Source: Cherax quadricarinatus (taxonomy: Eukaryota > Arthropoda > Malacostraca > Decapoda > Parastacidae). From it: DNA of 64,000 bases. The translations under genes were made by a program, and so were the position numbers. Below are positions 10,337-20,762 of the stretch, piece after piece (position 1 is the stretch's first letter; each line of letters begins with the position of its first letter). The stretch lies in contig NC_091301.1 of NCBI RefSeq assembly GCF_038502225.1, positions 19,192,347 through 19,256,346 of the forward strand. Reading direction: 5' to 3'. Under the pieces are notes generated by a model, which was given only the letters and a program-made list of their open reading frames with translations, was not told where the DNA came from and ran no database searches.

Positions 10337-10600
10337 GTAGGTGACTATTTGGAATATGATGTACCCTTATGCAGGTCACCAGTTTGCATACTTTGTACTA
10401 GTATCCACGGGACCAATTTGCATACTGTTTACTTGTGTGCCTGCTTATATTATAGGCTTCAGCTCATCTGATTGGGTCTTGTACCAGCTCCTCATGCCTG
10501 GGAAGAAAATCTAAAACTAGGTAGCCCCACAGAGGGCATCATGGGTAACAGTAGAGGTACAACATCCCTCTCTACTCATACATCAGCAACCAGAATTTAA
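10337..10600. other. Remainder of degenerate tandem repeat, then unassigned sequence
   Basis: 10337-10440 continues the repeat seen at 9441-9545. From about 10441 to 10600 I recognise nothing. Confidence 0.45.
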
Positions 10601-11613
10601 CCCTTTCACTGTTCAGATTCTCAAAATTATTATTGCTCTCAGTGTCTACTTAAAAAAAAAATATGAATTGGTATAGAATCTTTTTCTGAAGCCAATGACA
10701 CCAAAAATACAAAATTTAATGGAAAAGTTACAGAAGTACACAGGTGCAGAGCTAGTGGTCAGGGTGCAATTTGCACATCGGTGATTCTGCAGACTTTGAA
10801 TCCTATTTTAAGTCAATTCCATTGCTCCTTTCGACCAAATCCTTAGCTACTTTGCTAGTATGCCTTCTGTTTTATCGATTGAGCACAAGAAACTGCCCAT
10901 TCAAATATCACAACTACCCAATAAAGTGCATAGAAATTTGTAACTCATCCAGTTTTACACAAAAATATGTACTTACTTAAAAATATAACACAAGCTAAAC
11001 AGTGCAGACATTACTGCCACTAAAACTTTTTTGCTATTCATCAATCAGGTTCCAGGCCTTTCCTTATATGTAGTATATTTGCCTCCCATTTTGAATTCAT
11101 AATCACACAAAAATAGGTCTACTCTATTCCTACATAATAAAATATTAGCAGAAATGAATCAAACCTATTAAAACCCCCATAAAACAGACCAGGGGGTGTA
11201 GGAGGGCCTTCCCATAATCAGGAAAATTGGCAAAAAATTAATATTTCCGCTATTTTCAGCCAAATTTCCAGCTACTTCCAGTCGTGAGACCAACCAAAAT
11301 CATCTGTTTCAGTAGTATGTCTTCCACTCTATCAAATGATGCCAAGAAACAGCCAATAAAAACCATCCTAAAAAACACCTCAAAGTCGCTATTTTAAACG
11401 GAACGTGTGGTTGGAGTTTTGCTTTTCCCATGATGCATCACATGGAGCAGGATTTTTTTTACACTGTGCACACTCACTGTGTAGGCTCATTCTCTCATAT
11501 CTAGGCCAAAATTTACCACTTACAGTTTATCTGAGTGAGCTAAGCTTATGACATTGAACTATGTGGGGGGCCTTTGCCTCAATAACAGTTCTACTTGATG
11601 GGCACTGAAAGGG
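10601..11613 (-). mobile_element. piggyBac-type MITE, copy 3, reversed
   Basis: TTAA at 10597-10600 and a decayed TTAG at 11614-11617. Inverted repeats CCCTTTCA(C/G)TG. The interior matches the other MITEs in reverse orientation (the A-rich run lies near the left end at about 10650). The subterminal palindromes seen in other copies are degenerate here (GTAGAACTGT on the minus strand at 11585-11594). Confidence 0.85.
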
Positions 11614-11652
11614 TTAGGGTAAGAAATATTATTTATGTAACCTTTGTAGTTA

Positions 11653-12591
11653 CAGTGGAACCTCAAAAATCGAACTTAATCCATTCCAGGAGCTAGTTCT
11701 AATTTCGAAGTCTGAAATTCGAAGCAATATTTCCCATAAGAAATAATGGAAATACAATTAATCCGTTCCAGAAACCCAAAAATATTCACACAAAAAATAC
11801 ATTTTATAGAGATTAATTACAGTTTTACATACAACAAATAATATAGTTTTTAATTATGTATAGTAATACATATAAATAAAATTTTTACTTACCTTTATTG
11901 AAGATTGGTGATGGCATCTGGAAGATAGGGAGGAGGAGAGAGGGAGTTGGGGGTTAGTGTTTGGAAGGAGAATCCCCCTCCATGAGGATTTCAGGTAAAG
12001 CCCTCTCTGGGGTTACTTCCCTTCTCTGTCTTTTAATGTCACTAGGACCAGCTTGAGAGTCATTGGACCCCTGTCTCACAAAATAACTATCCACAGTCCC
12101 CTGTTTCTGGCGCCTCTTTAACATTTCCCTTGATTTGTTCTTTCTTTGCCAGGATAGAACCGATGGTCGACTTGTTTTTCCCATACATCCTGGCAAGCTC
12201 AACAAGTCTCACACCACTCTCATACTTCTGTATTATTTCCTTCTTCACATCTATGGTGTTTCTCACTTTCTTTACCACAGGGGTACCACTAGCAAGTTTC
12301 TTTGGGCCCATGGCAGCTTATTTCACAGTCCCACAAGCACTAAACACAACAAAATAATCGTAAAATGTGTGAATGAGAGCGCAGGTTAGTGTTCACTCAA
12401 GCATAAACAAAGCTAGACTGCTCACGGCGCCTGAGCGGGGACGCGGACAGAGCAGGCCGGCAGACAGGTCTCGTACCCGGTGGTCCGAAATTAGGGGCGG
12501 GTTTGATAATAGGGACACAGTCTGTCCGAAAAAATGGTCTTATTTTCGAAACGTTCGATATTTGATACGTTCTATTTTTGAAGTTCCACTG
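11653..12591 (-). mobile_element. Internally deleted Tigger element, copy 3
   Basis: Ends CAGTGGAACCTCAAAAATCG (11653) and its near complement (…TTTTTGAAGTTCCACTG, 12591), with TA at 11651-11652 and 12592-12593. It carries a fused N- and C-terminal remnant of the transposase on the minus strand. Confidence 0.92.
11954..12311 (-). pseudogene. Tigger transposase remnant: helix-turn-helix plus C-terminal tail
   Basis: Starts at the ATG at 12311 (MGPKKLASGTPVVKKVR). The complete N-terminal DNA-binding segment follows (KKEIIQKYESGVRLVELARM, then YGKNKSTIGSILAKKEQIK). The frame then stops at 12087-12089. The C-terminal tail (GTVDSYFVRQG, SDIKRQRREVTPE, ending GDSPSKH at 11954) continues in another frame, so the fusion is out of frame. 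The nuclease domain is missing. A 74-residue protein with an apparently whole helix-turn-helix could be made from this copy. Such peptides can compete with transposase for termini in other systems, but nothing here shows expression. Confidence 0.75.
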
Positions 12592-14769
12592 TATAAGTAT
12601 TGTATTAACTACAATAAATCATTACATTGACCAACAGTTACATTATTATCATTGTTTTTTACAATCTCAAGACAAAAAAAAGTTTGGTTGGCATTTTTGG
12701 AAGGTTTTAACCCTTTGACTGTGGCAAGCCCATTTCTGAAACTGTCATTTTGTCGAAAAATATTCGAAAAAAAAAATTCTTACCAAAGTGTTAGGATTAT
12801 TTTACTGAGTGTTTTACACCTAAAAAAAAATTTTGCCATCAGTGCTTACCGAGATATAGAGGCACAAAGTTGGCAGAAAATGAGCTGCATATGGTAACAG
12901 CGGTGAATGCCACTCACCCAGTATTCTTTTATTCACTCCAATTTGAAGGTTTCTTATATTTTCCAATATTTTTCTTTTCTAAGTAACTTATGTGGCCTGT
13001 GAGACCAAAGTAAGGTGCATTGTTCAGATACACACTCATTGTAAACAACACAATAACTGCACAAACATTATCATTATTATATTGTTTACAAAACTTGTTT
13101 ACACACACCAACAATACGAAACATTGTTTATTACTATTGTTCTATAATATATATACACACATGTGTACAGTCACTGAACACTTTCCTAGAACTGCTGCAG
13201 CTTGTGGAAGTCCTTGAAACATGGGTATATGCAGAGTAGTACTTCACACTCCTCACACATACAACAAGTGTCTCTGCGTTGTTGTGGGCGCTTTGTGGTA
13301 TTTGCACAGACAAAACACCTCTTCTGAGCACTTTTTTTGAAAGCAGTAGGAGGCACTTGTATGGGGTAGTGATCACCAGGCCTTAGACGAGATGGCATGT
13401 GTTGGTAATTTCATGGACGCTGGTCTATTGCAGGTGTTGCTCCTTGGTACTTGAATGTTATTTGTCTGATGACTGACAAACAAAATTCACCATATTTTGG
13501 TTTGTTGTTGGTCTTCAACTTGTATATGTTATAAGCATTCAGCATGGAAATATCAAGAAGATGGGAAAAAGGTTTTATGTACCACTTATAACTCTTGCAA
13601 ACACAATTGGCAAACCCAATCTGCATGTCACATTTGTCCACTAAGTGCATATTGAGGTTGTAGTCCATCACAGCTGCAGGTTTTAGAATGGATTCATTGG
13701 CGTCTCTATTCTGCCTGCCACTGTCTTCCATTTCGTTTCGGTGAACTGATGCCAACAATGTGACATCGTGTTTGTCATGCCACTGAAATGCCATGATGTC
13801 ATTGGCAGCAGAGGCCTGCACTTCACTTCTGTGAGTGCCTGTGTTGAACCTAGGCATATGCTTACGATTACCACGCACTGTGCCACACGTCTGTAATGTT
13901 CACTCGCAAGAAATCACTGAGTAGAGCGTTTTGAATGCTTTTTTGACAATCTTCATTTTGTAGCTAAAATTCATAGATTTTCACACTTTTAAATCAAAAT
14001 TACCACTGCAATTGAATTTTATACTAAAAGTAAGCAGTTATCACTATATAATATATGCCCCTTACCAAGATATGGTTCCATCATTGTTCTAACCACATCA
14101 CCAGAGATACCCAATAACTTCCTGGTATCTCTCAATGTATTACTGCCTGTGTACACAATTATTTCCAAAACCAGACCACTTTTGCAATCACACAGTACAT
14201 ATAACTTTATACCAAAGCATTTCCTGTTGCTTGGTATATACTGCTTGAATGACAGTCTGCCTTTGAACAAAATCAAAGACTCATCAATAACAAGCTTCCT
14301 GAAGGGATAAAAATACATACAGCACTTTTGTTTCAGGTACATAAACACATTCCTGATCTTATATAACCTGCCGTTTCTGTCAGGCCTTGTTTTGTCTGAG
14401 AAGTGTAGCATGCGTAACAGTATCAAAAAACGATTCACTGGTATAATATCACTAAAACCTGGGGTTGAAATCAGGCGTTCTGTCGACCAGTATGTGGTGA
14501 CAGTGTGCTTATACACATGGCATAAGCATTATTTTGGCAAAGAACAGGTACATCTCTGCCACAGTTGTATCCTTCCACTGGTGTAGCTGTGACCTTGGTG
14601 AAAGAATTGTATTTGCCATGGTGTACTTATAGTATGTGTTGCTTTCCCTGACAATAATTTCCATCAAGGGTTCATCAAAAAATAACTGAAAGCATTCCAG
14701 TTCCGTGGCATTGTTCCCAAGTGTACACAATGACCGTATTCCACTTTGTGTTTCATCAAAGTCATGGGG

Positions 14770-16852
14770 TGTGAGGGAAAAGTTCAGTAGATAGGAGTAG
14801 CGAGGGAGTATATAGTAACAATAGTTTCATTGCTGGCTACTTGTTAACCCTTTCAGGGTCCGTCCCGTAGATCTACGGCTTTACGTTCAGGGTCCAAACC
14901 GTAGATCTACGCCATGAGCTCAGCTCACTCTGATAAACTGTGAGTGGTACATTTGGGCCTAGATATGAGAGAATACATCTATGTGGTATGTGTGCACCAC
15001 ATAAAACAGATCCTGCAGCACACTGTGTATAATGAGAGAAAAAAAATGAAATCATGATTTTTCGATTAAAACAACAACTTTGCAGTGTTTTTTCGTATGT
15101 TTTTTATAGTTGTATTTGCGATTTCTTGGTCTCATTTGATAGAATGGAAGACATATTACAGAAATAGAGATGATTTTGATTGGTTTTAGCACTGGAAATG
15201 GCTTGAAACTGAGCTCAAAGTAGCAGAAATGTTAAATTTTTGCCGATATTCAAGAGTAAACAAACGACCTCACACGTCTAATACACGTCAGCTGGTGGGT
15301 CTAATATACATTCACAAATATGGTGATGATATTTATACAATTATTACAGTATTGCATAACAGTAAATCTTCTATTTTTTGGTGTGAATAAAAATTCATTA
15401 TGTGAATAAAAAATCAAAATGGAATTTATTTGTAAAGCCTCAAAACATAACTAATGAACAGAGGAAATGTTAGTTTAGTGCCAGGAATGCCTACATTGTT
15501 CATTCTGGACCCTATTTTGAAATTGGAATATTTTGAACTTTGTGTTAAATTGGCCAAATTAACAATTTCCGATCACTTTATTTTGTAGTTGAAACAGTTG
15601 ACTTGGCGATTTCTTGTGCTCAATCGATAGAATAGAAGTAATACTAGTGAAATAGCTAAGAATTTGGTTGATTGGAATAATGTAATTGGCCTAAAATGGG
15701 AGTCAAAGTCGGCAAAATCGCCGCTTCGTAAATATCGCTGACACATCAAAATTCGCGAGAGCATAATTTCGTCAATTTTCCACCAAATTTCGTACTTTTT
15801 GTTTTATTACCTTCACAAAAAGATTCTCTACGATTTCATAAGAAAAAATAACAATTTTTTTTTTTTTTGAAAATTCTTGGACGCTGGTGCGTGACTCCAG
15901 ATTTGGGCCTTGGACCCTGAAAGGGTTAAGGTAGGGTAAGTCCAGCTCCCGCTATTTCCCCCCTTTTTCCCCCTCCCCGAAAGTGATAGTTTGATTGCTG
16001 GCTGCTTGTTAAGGTAGGGTCAGTCTAGCTCCCGCTATCCCTTCCCCTCCCTCTTCCCCCTCCCCCCCGAAAGGTGACGTGTGGGGCTCCGGCCAAACAG
16101 TAATCACTTGACTCACAGCTCCCATCACTACTGTAAGTACATGCCTGCTCATATTCTAGTGGACTTATTGGTTGAAAGCTTCACTTTTGACCAATAATAA
16201 ACTTAGTCCTTTCAGTCTTGCTCTATGTTAAATGTCTTAATAATCACCACGTCTTTTAGGTATTGTACTTATGGAGAGTGATTTCTTAAGCAGTGTGTAA
16301 CCTGTCTCTCTTTCCAGCTTGGAATGACAGAATGGGTCACCTGCCAACCAACGAGTAGAATTGAAGGAGACTGACTAACGTCCTGAGACGTCCCATGTTT
16401 TATCTACTTGCCTGTGCACATGTATGAAGAATCAGGACGTAACCCCTCATCATTGCAGCGGTAAAGAACCTGATTTCCTGTCATCTGGATAGATTATTTA
16501 CGGCTATAGACTCTGTGAAGAACGAGCCGGTGGGTTGTCACAAACACCTGCGACCCCCCCCCCCACATCATCAGCAACGGCTACCATTTCAACAACACGC
16601 AGTGTCACCAACACCAGACACCCAAGTTTTATATATATTAGCGTTGAATTCAGATATTTATATTTTTCATTTTCTTTAATGTAGGATCAATATTTCATAT
16701 TTAAGTGTTTTATATTTTATATTTCCTAAATAATAAAGTGTTTATGTTTGTCAGTTTTTGTTCTTTTTCTGTGCATTAATTTTCCTGAGGAGGAGCCAGC
16801 CTTAGTAATACGTACTGACTGAAGTTGTTACAGGGCTGAGTAAGCCTTCACG
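14770..16852. mobile_element. Probable solo LTR (about 1 kb without the nested MITE)
   Basis: Comparison with piggyBac copy 2 places the inserted sequence between two TGGGG pentamers (14765-14769 and 16853-16857). It starts TGTGAGGG and ends TTCACG, roughly the TG...CA form with a doubtful last pair. It contains AATAAA near 16731 and a ~70-bp tandem duplication around 15926-16070. There is no coding frame, consistent with recombination between two LTRs. The retrotransposon family is unknown; it does not resemble the BEL/Pao LTRs here. Orientation is uncertain, though the AATAAA favours plus. Confidence 0.5.
14848..15925 (+). mobile_element. piggyBac-type MITE, copy 4 (1078 bp)
   Basis: TTAA at 14844-14847 and 15926-15929. 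Perfect 14-bp inverted repeats CCCTTTCAGGGTCC and GGACCCTGAAAGGG. Palindromes GTAGATCTAC at 14867-14876 and 14901-14910, each preceded by CAGGGTCC, so the terminus is effectively a 34-bp direct repeat. It is nested in the solo LTR. Confidence 0.94.
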
Positions 16853-17904
16853 TGGGGATTGGGAACAAAATTGGCAACTTGCTGCCAGTCCCAGATGCAG
16901 TCTGCTGGTGGGTTCTGGATATTGAAACGTGATTGTGGTTGTGCAGGTTGTGGATGTGGATGTTGTGGGAGTGTGGGGGGTAGTTGAGGGTGGTTTTGGC
17001 ATGGCCCACTGCTGGTGCCACATGACTTGTGCCACTGCCATCACCACCACCACCAGCACCTGCTGCCCCATGCACATTACACATCCCCATTGTAACAATA
17101 TCATCATCTTCACTCTCAAGTCATGGTGTAGGGCCACGGGATGTACTCCGAGGTATACTCTTTTGCCTTGGAAAGGCATATGGCACACTACCAGAATGCA
17201 TGCTGTGTCGTACATACTGCCGTTTCACTGGTGAATATTCCCTCTCACTGTCGCAACTTGAGCTGCTTTCAATAACTTGGAAATCACTCTCATTATCACT
17301 TTCACTGCTCAGATCTGAGTCCTGTAGACGGGGAAATAGTTTCCGTTTTCGTCCTGGTACAGGTGAATGTGAATGAGATGGCCCAGCACCAGAGGCAGAA
17401 GGTTGAGGGTCATCTGGGTTTTCATCACTAATTACGTTATCCTGGGCACTGCTTTCACTCATACTCTCTTGAAAACCATGGAATTCACTTTCACTGGCAC
17501 TTCCACCGCTGTTAGAACTATCACTTGGGAACAGAAGCCCTCCAATTCGGTGAGGAGTGAGGTACTTCTTACCACGAGGCATGGTGAACAAGGACTACCA
17601 AGATGGCATTCCCACAGTGCACCACTGGGTCCCCAATTTTTTTCACAGGGCGCACACCCACCATACAGGACCATTCTCTTACATACAGGCTTACCAGCTT
17701 TCTCCCACTTAATTTGAAACTACTTGAATTTACGCGTATTAATACGTCGGAAACATTGGCTCGTAAGACGTATATATACAACCGAAACGGTCAAAGGGTT
17801 AAGGAATGCAACCCTAATTCTTCCATACATTCTTTATTTCATTTACACAATTTCTTATTCCAAGCCATTTTCAGGAACGTAACTACCACGTTAACCAATC
17901 AACT

Positions 17905-18195
17905 GTAAGATAAGATAAGATTTTGTTCGGATTTTTAACCCCGGAGGGTTAGCCACCCAAGAAAGTCAGTGCGTCATCGAGGACTGTCTAACTTATTTCC
18001 ATTGGGGTCCTTAATCTTGTCCCCCAGGATGCGACCCACACCAGTCGACTAACACCCAGGTACCTATTTGCTGCTAGGTGAACAGGACAATAGGTGTAAG
18101 GAAACGTGTCGGAATTTCCACCCGCCGGGAATCGAACCCGGGCCCTCCGTGTGTGAAGCGGGAGTTTTAGCCACCAGACAGAAGGTACACTACGT
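17905..18195 (-). mobile_element. tRNA-derived SINE
   Basis: On the minus strand an A-box-like GGTGGCTAAAACTCC (near 18165-18180) is followed by a B box GGTTCGATTCC (complement of 18128-18138), the internal RNA polymerase III promoter of tRNA genes. A tRNA-unrelated body of about 200 bp follows and a short (TCTTA)n tail ends near 17905. The body contains GGACCCCAATGGAAATAAGT, also found at 43991-44010 beside an AT-rich tail, suggesting a LINE-shared 3' segment. No target duplication is clear. It is not a functional tRNA gene: no cloverleaf extends beyond the promoter region. Confidence 0.8.
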
Positions 18196-18307
18196 AGATT
18201 TAACCTAGGATAATTCAATAAAGTCAAACAACTTTGACTTATTTCTATGTTTCAAGGCATACTGTAGTTCGAAGCAATTGTAATACTATAAGATTTCCTT
18301 GTACAAA

Positions 18308-18332
18308 TAGGTTAGGTTAGGTTAAGGTTAGT
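18308..18332. repeat. Short (GGTTA)n tract
   Basis: ATAGGTTAGGTTAGGTTAAG and adjoining bases contain three to four GGTTA units, the arthropod telomere repeat TTAGG in one permutation. It is too short to be a telomere. Confidence 0.8.
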
Positions 18333-18407
18333 CAGGAAACAGAACAAGTGTTTCCTGATGCGGGTCTTAGTCGTATGATGACCCGCCGTTGGAGCTTTTG
18401 GTCATCT

Positions 18408-18925
18408 ACCTCTTCAAGGGGGGCTCCTTGGCGTGGTGAAGAGGCTCTTGGTCTGAGGAATTAGACCTGTCAGTCTTCTTCCTCAGACCGAACCTAATTA
18501 CCCCCCAATCTCCCCTCCCCTATCCCATCCTCCCCATCCTCCCTTTTTTCCTTTCCTCCTCCTCCTCCCCACCCCTCCCTTTTGGCCTTTGGGATTTCTC
18601 CCACAGGCGCGCTAGTTCCTAGGTAGGGGAAAGGATACCGGGGTCCATCCCATTCCGTTGAGGTTCTTGGCAGTGGCGTAGTTTGCCGTGGAATCTGGAT
18701 CGCCTGGGGATGTCCTGATCCCTCTCCGGTATCCCGGAGTAGCTTTGGGTGTCTTTCGGGCGACGGGTGTATCTCTGGAAGCCACCTTTCGGATTCCGGG
18801 GGTGGTGGCTGAAGGAGGTATGCTTTGTGGCGGATATCCGGCCGCCCTCTCTTTTGTCCACCGAGGTAGCTCGGCAGATGTGAGGTTGCTATCCCGGATT
18901 GCTGGTTTATTGGCATGAAGGGTAG
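18408..18925 (+). promoter_or_regulatory. LINE 5'UTR, proximal part, with structured 5' end
   Basis: The first 100 bases hold three complementary pairs: CCTCTTCA (18409-18416) with TGAAGAGG (18437-18444), GGGGGG (18418-18423) with CCCCCC (18501-18506), and GGTCTGAGGAA (18450-18460) with TTCCTCAGACC (18479-18489). Their order is that of a double pseudoknot. The rest is C/T-rich (18500-18590) and then without evident frame. Internal promoters of such LINEs normally lie in this region, but I see no certain promoter motif. The UTR resumes at 27111. Confidence 0.6.
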
Positions 18926-19954
18926 TGTGGAGAAATTTTCTCCAGGAGGGGGGTATCAGCCCCCTTCAGCCCCTTTCAGCCCTGAGGGGCCACTCAAAAG
19001 GGGCGAGCGTCTTGTTTACTGCTAGAGTGAGTAATTGATCACAGATGCTATGCCACGTAGTCAAGTGACCTCTGCTCCTTGCAGGGGTGTTGCAACGTGT
19101 ATTTTTATAAGAGACAATACATTCTTACTTTAGCAGGACAATTAAGGAAAATCCTGCTCCCACTTTATTACCATAGTAAAGATAGTGTACATTGTTGTCT
19201 ATGATTAAGACAGCAAGAAACAAACATTCTGCTTTGCTTCATCGAGGAGGTGACAAGGATGCAAGGTACTAGGTCAGCGTTTTTTTTTTTGTGCTGGGGG
19301 CAGTGACGGCATGGAGCGCTGTGGCGTCTGGCAGACTATCTTTGACTCTAGGGAGAGTGACACTGACGCCAGGAGATCTGTGCGTTAGTGTGAACAAAGT
19401 GTCTCTAACACAAACACTTCAGAGAAGTGTGATCAGCTTCTCTTGTGATACATTGTGAACAATAAAGACAAATCTTGTGGAACATAGTGTACCAGTGTGC
19501 GTTTCCTAGACAATGGAAGACGTGGACATCCAAGGACACTTCAGCTTCTATCAAGTCACCGATATCTGTCGAAGGTGTTGAGAACACCATAGCTCACGTT
19601 ACAAAGAGCAAGGTATGTTACGAATTTCTTGTAGATCGGGGGATTGCGCAATTCTTGAGTCACAAGGAGTTTGTAATCAACCTATAATCGGCAGTAAGGT
19701 GTGGACTTTTGAGTCCAAACAAGTAGGTATTTCGTCAGCCATCATCGAATGAAATATGCTGACATAACACCCCCTAGGGGTAATTTATACTTACAAATTG
19801 TATCTCTTGACAGCCCAATGTTGTGATGGTTTCGACAGCATCTAGACCTCGTCTGCAGGGGCGGCTGTGTAGACGATTTGCTGTCATTTATCAGCTAAGT
19901 GTTCATTATATATAGTTATAATAAACACAGCAGGTAAGGCCAAAATTCTCAACA
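18926..19954 (+). repeat. BEL/Pao copy 1, 5' LTR
   Basis: Begins TGTGGAGAAATTTTCTCC (a palindrome-like start) and ends TTCTCAACA. It includes AATAAA at 19461-19466 and a 70-codon open frame (19475-19687) that also occurs in the 3' LTR and in the LTR at 60425-61461. Confidence 0.95.
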
Positions 19955-20762
19955 GAGTTTTGGTCGTGCTCGAACCGGATAAAGACCACACTGTGGTCCA
20001 AATATGTTGTACTACAGTGTACAAATAACCTATGAGCCAAGGTCCTTCGAAAAAAGCTGTAAAACTAGTGTTTTACAATATAAATCAGTATAAATGAGTC
20101 CCTCCAGACTCAATCACAGAGAATGGGCAGCCAAAAGAAAACGGGCGCTCACCCAGCGTTCACCCAACGAAACGGGAGCTGGGTGACTCACCCAACAAGA
20201 AGACGGGGGATGGTATCCTGCACCCTCCATCAACTGCTCCATTCTCGAAATCGCTGATTAAGACAACACCAAGTGATGTTGTTTGTCTGAGTGTATATAT
20301 ATACACAGTGTTTATAATGTTTATAGACAGAAATTAAGAGACAAGATTGTGTTAAAGTTTGTTTCTTATAGATCTACCTGTTATATTAAAGGAACTTATA
20401 TATAAAGTGTAAGCTTTCAAATATATATTAACAGTGAAATTTATATATGTGTAAGTAATATTCACGTGTGATTACAGTTATACAGTGACATTTATAGTGT
20501 ATAGTGAATGAAGTGTATAACATCGTTATTTACGATTAATCATCATGGGCAGGCTGACACAGCAAACTCTAAGCCATAAACACCAGACACATGTACCCTG
20601 TACCCTTCATGGTCATTGACCCTGAGGTTAAGCTTAGTGGGTCAGTAGTGTCTGACTCGATTATTGCTGACTTAAGCATAACAAAAACTCAGCTGTCTAT
20701 AGCAGTACAGTGTTTTTTAAACACTCTAAGTGTGGTGCTAGAATTTTCAGTATACCATTAAA
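19955..20762 (+). promoter_or_regulatory. BEL/Pao leader with candidate primer-binding site
   Basis: Six bases after the LTR, TGGTCGTGCTCGAACCGGAT (19961-19980) begins with TGG as a tRNA primer-binding site should. The tRNA cannot be named with confidence. The remaining ~780 bases hold no long reading frame. AT-rich stretches lie near 20290-20460, and CAACGAAAC-type short repeats of GGGAGCTGGGTGACTCACCC near 20165. Confidence 0.55.

Larger units (their letters stand above)
13186..17591 (-). pseudogene. piggyBac transposase pseudogene (copy 1)
   Basis: Starts at 17591 (MFTMPRGKKYLTPHRIG). An acidic, serine-rich N-terminal region follows, then a Gly/Pro/His-rich linker, and, beyond the LTR insertion, the DDE-type nuclease. 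Visible active-site regions are VIDESLILFKGRLSFKQY (about 14270), YSDN (about 14040) and LVDKCDMQIGF (about 13620). The cysteine-rich C-terminus (QKRCFVCANT, CCMCEECEV, PCFKDFHKL) is the zinc-binding domain that recognises transposon ends in piggyBac. Breaks: a frameshift near 17120, the LTR inserted in the linker, a 2-bp deletion near 14515 relative to copy 2, about 100 bp of unrelated sequence at about 13925-14030 after YSDN, and a stop near 13411. The corresponding gene at 36093 is far less damaged. Confidence 0.88.
12711..17798 (-). mobile_element. piggyBac element, copy 1, split by a solo LTR
   Basis: TTAA at 12707-12710 and 17799-17802. Termini CCCTTTGACTG (left) and CGGTCAAAGGG (right). 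The right end carries GTATATATAC (17770-17779) and GTATTAATAC (17736-17745), the subterminal palindromes of this group in minus orientation. It encodes a broken transposase on the minus strand and is interrupted at about 14770-16852. Confidence 0.9.

Noticed and set aside
16848..17234. His- and Val-rich frames on both strands
   Set aside because: They are out-of-frame readings of the low-complexity linker of the piggyBac transposase pseudogene.
18110..18195. tRNA gene
   Set aside because: A and B boxes are present but the surrounding sequence does not fold as a tRNA and continues into a SINE body and tail.
18308..18332. Telomere
   Set aside because: Only three to four GGTTA units, embedded between transposons.
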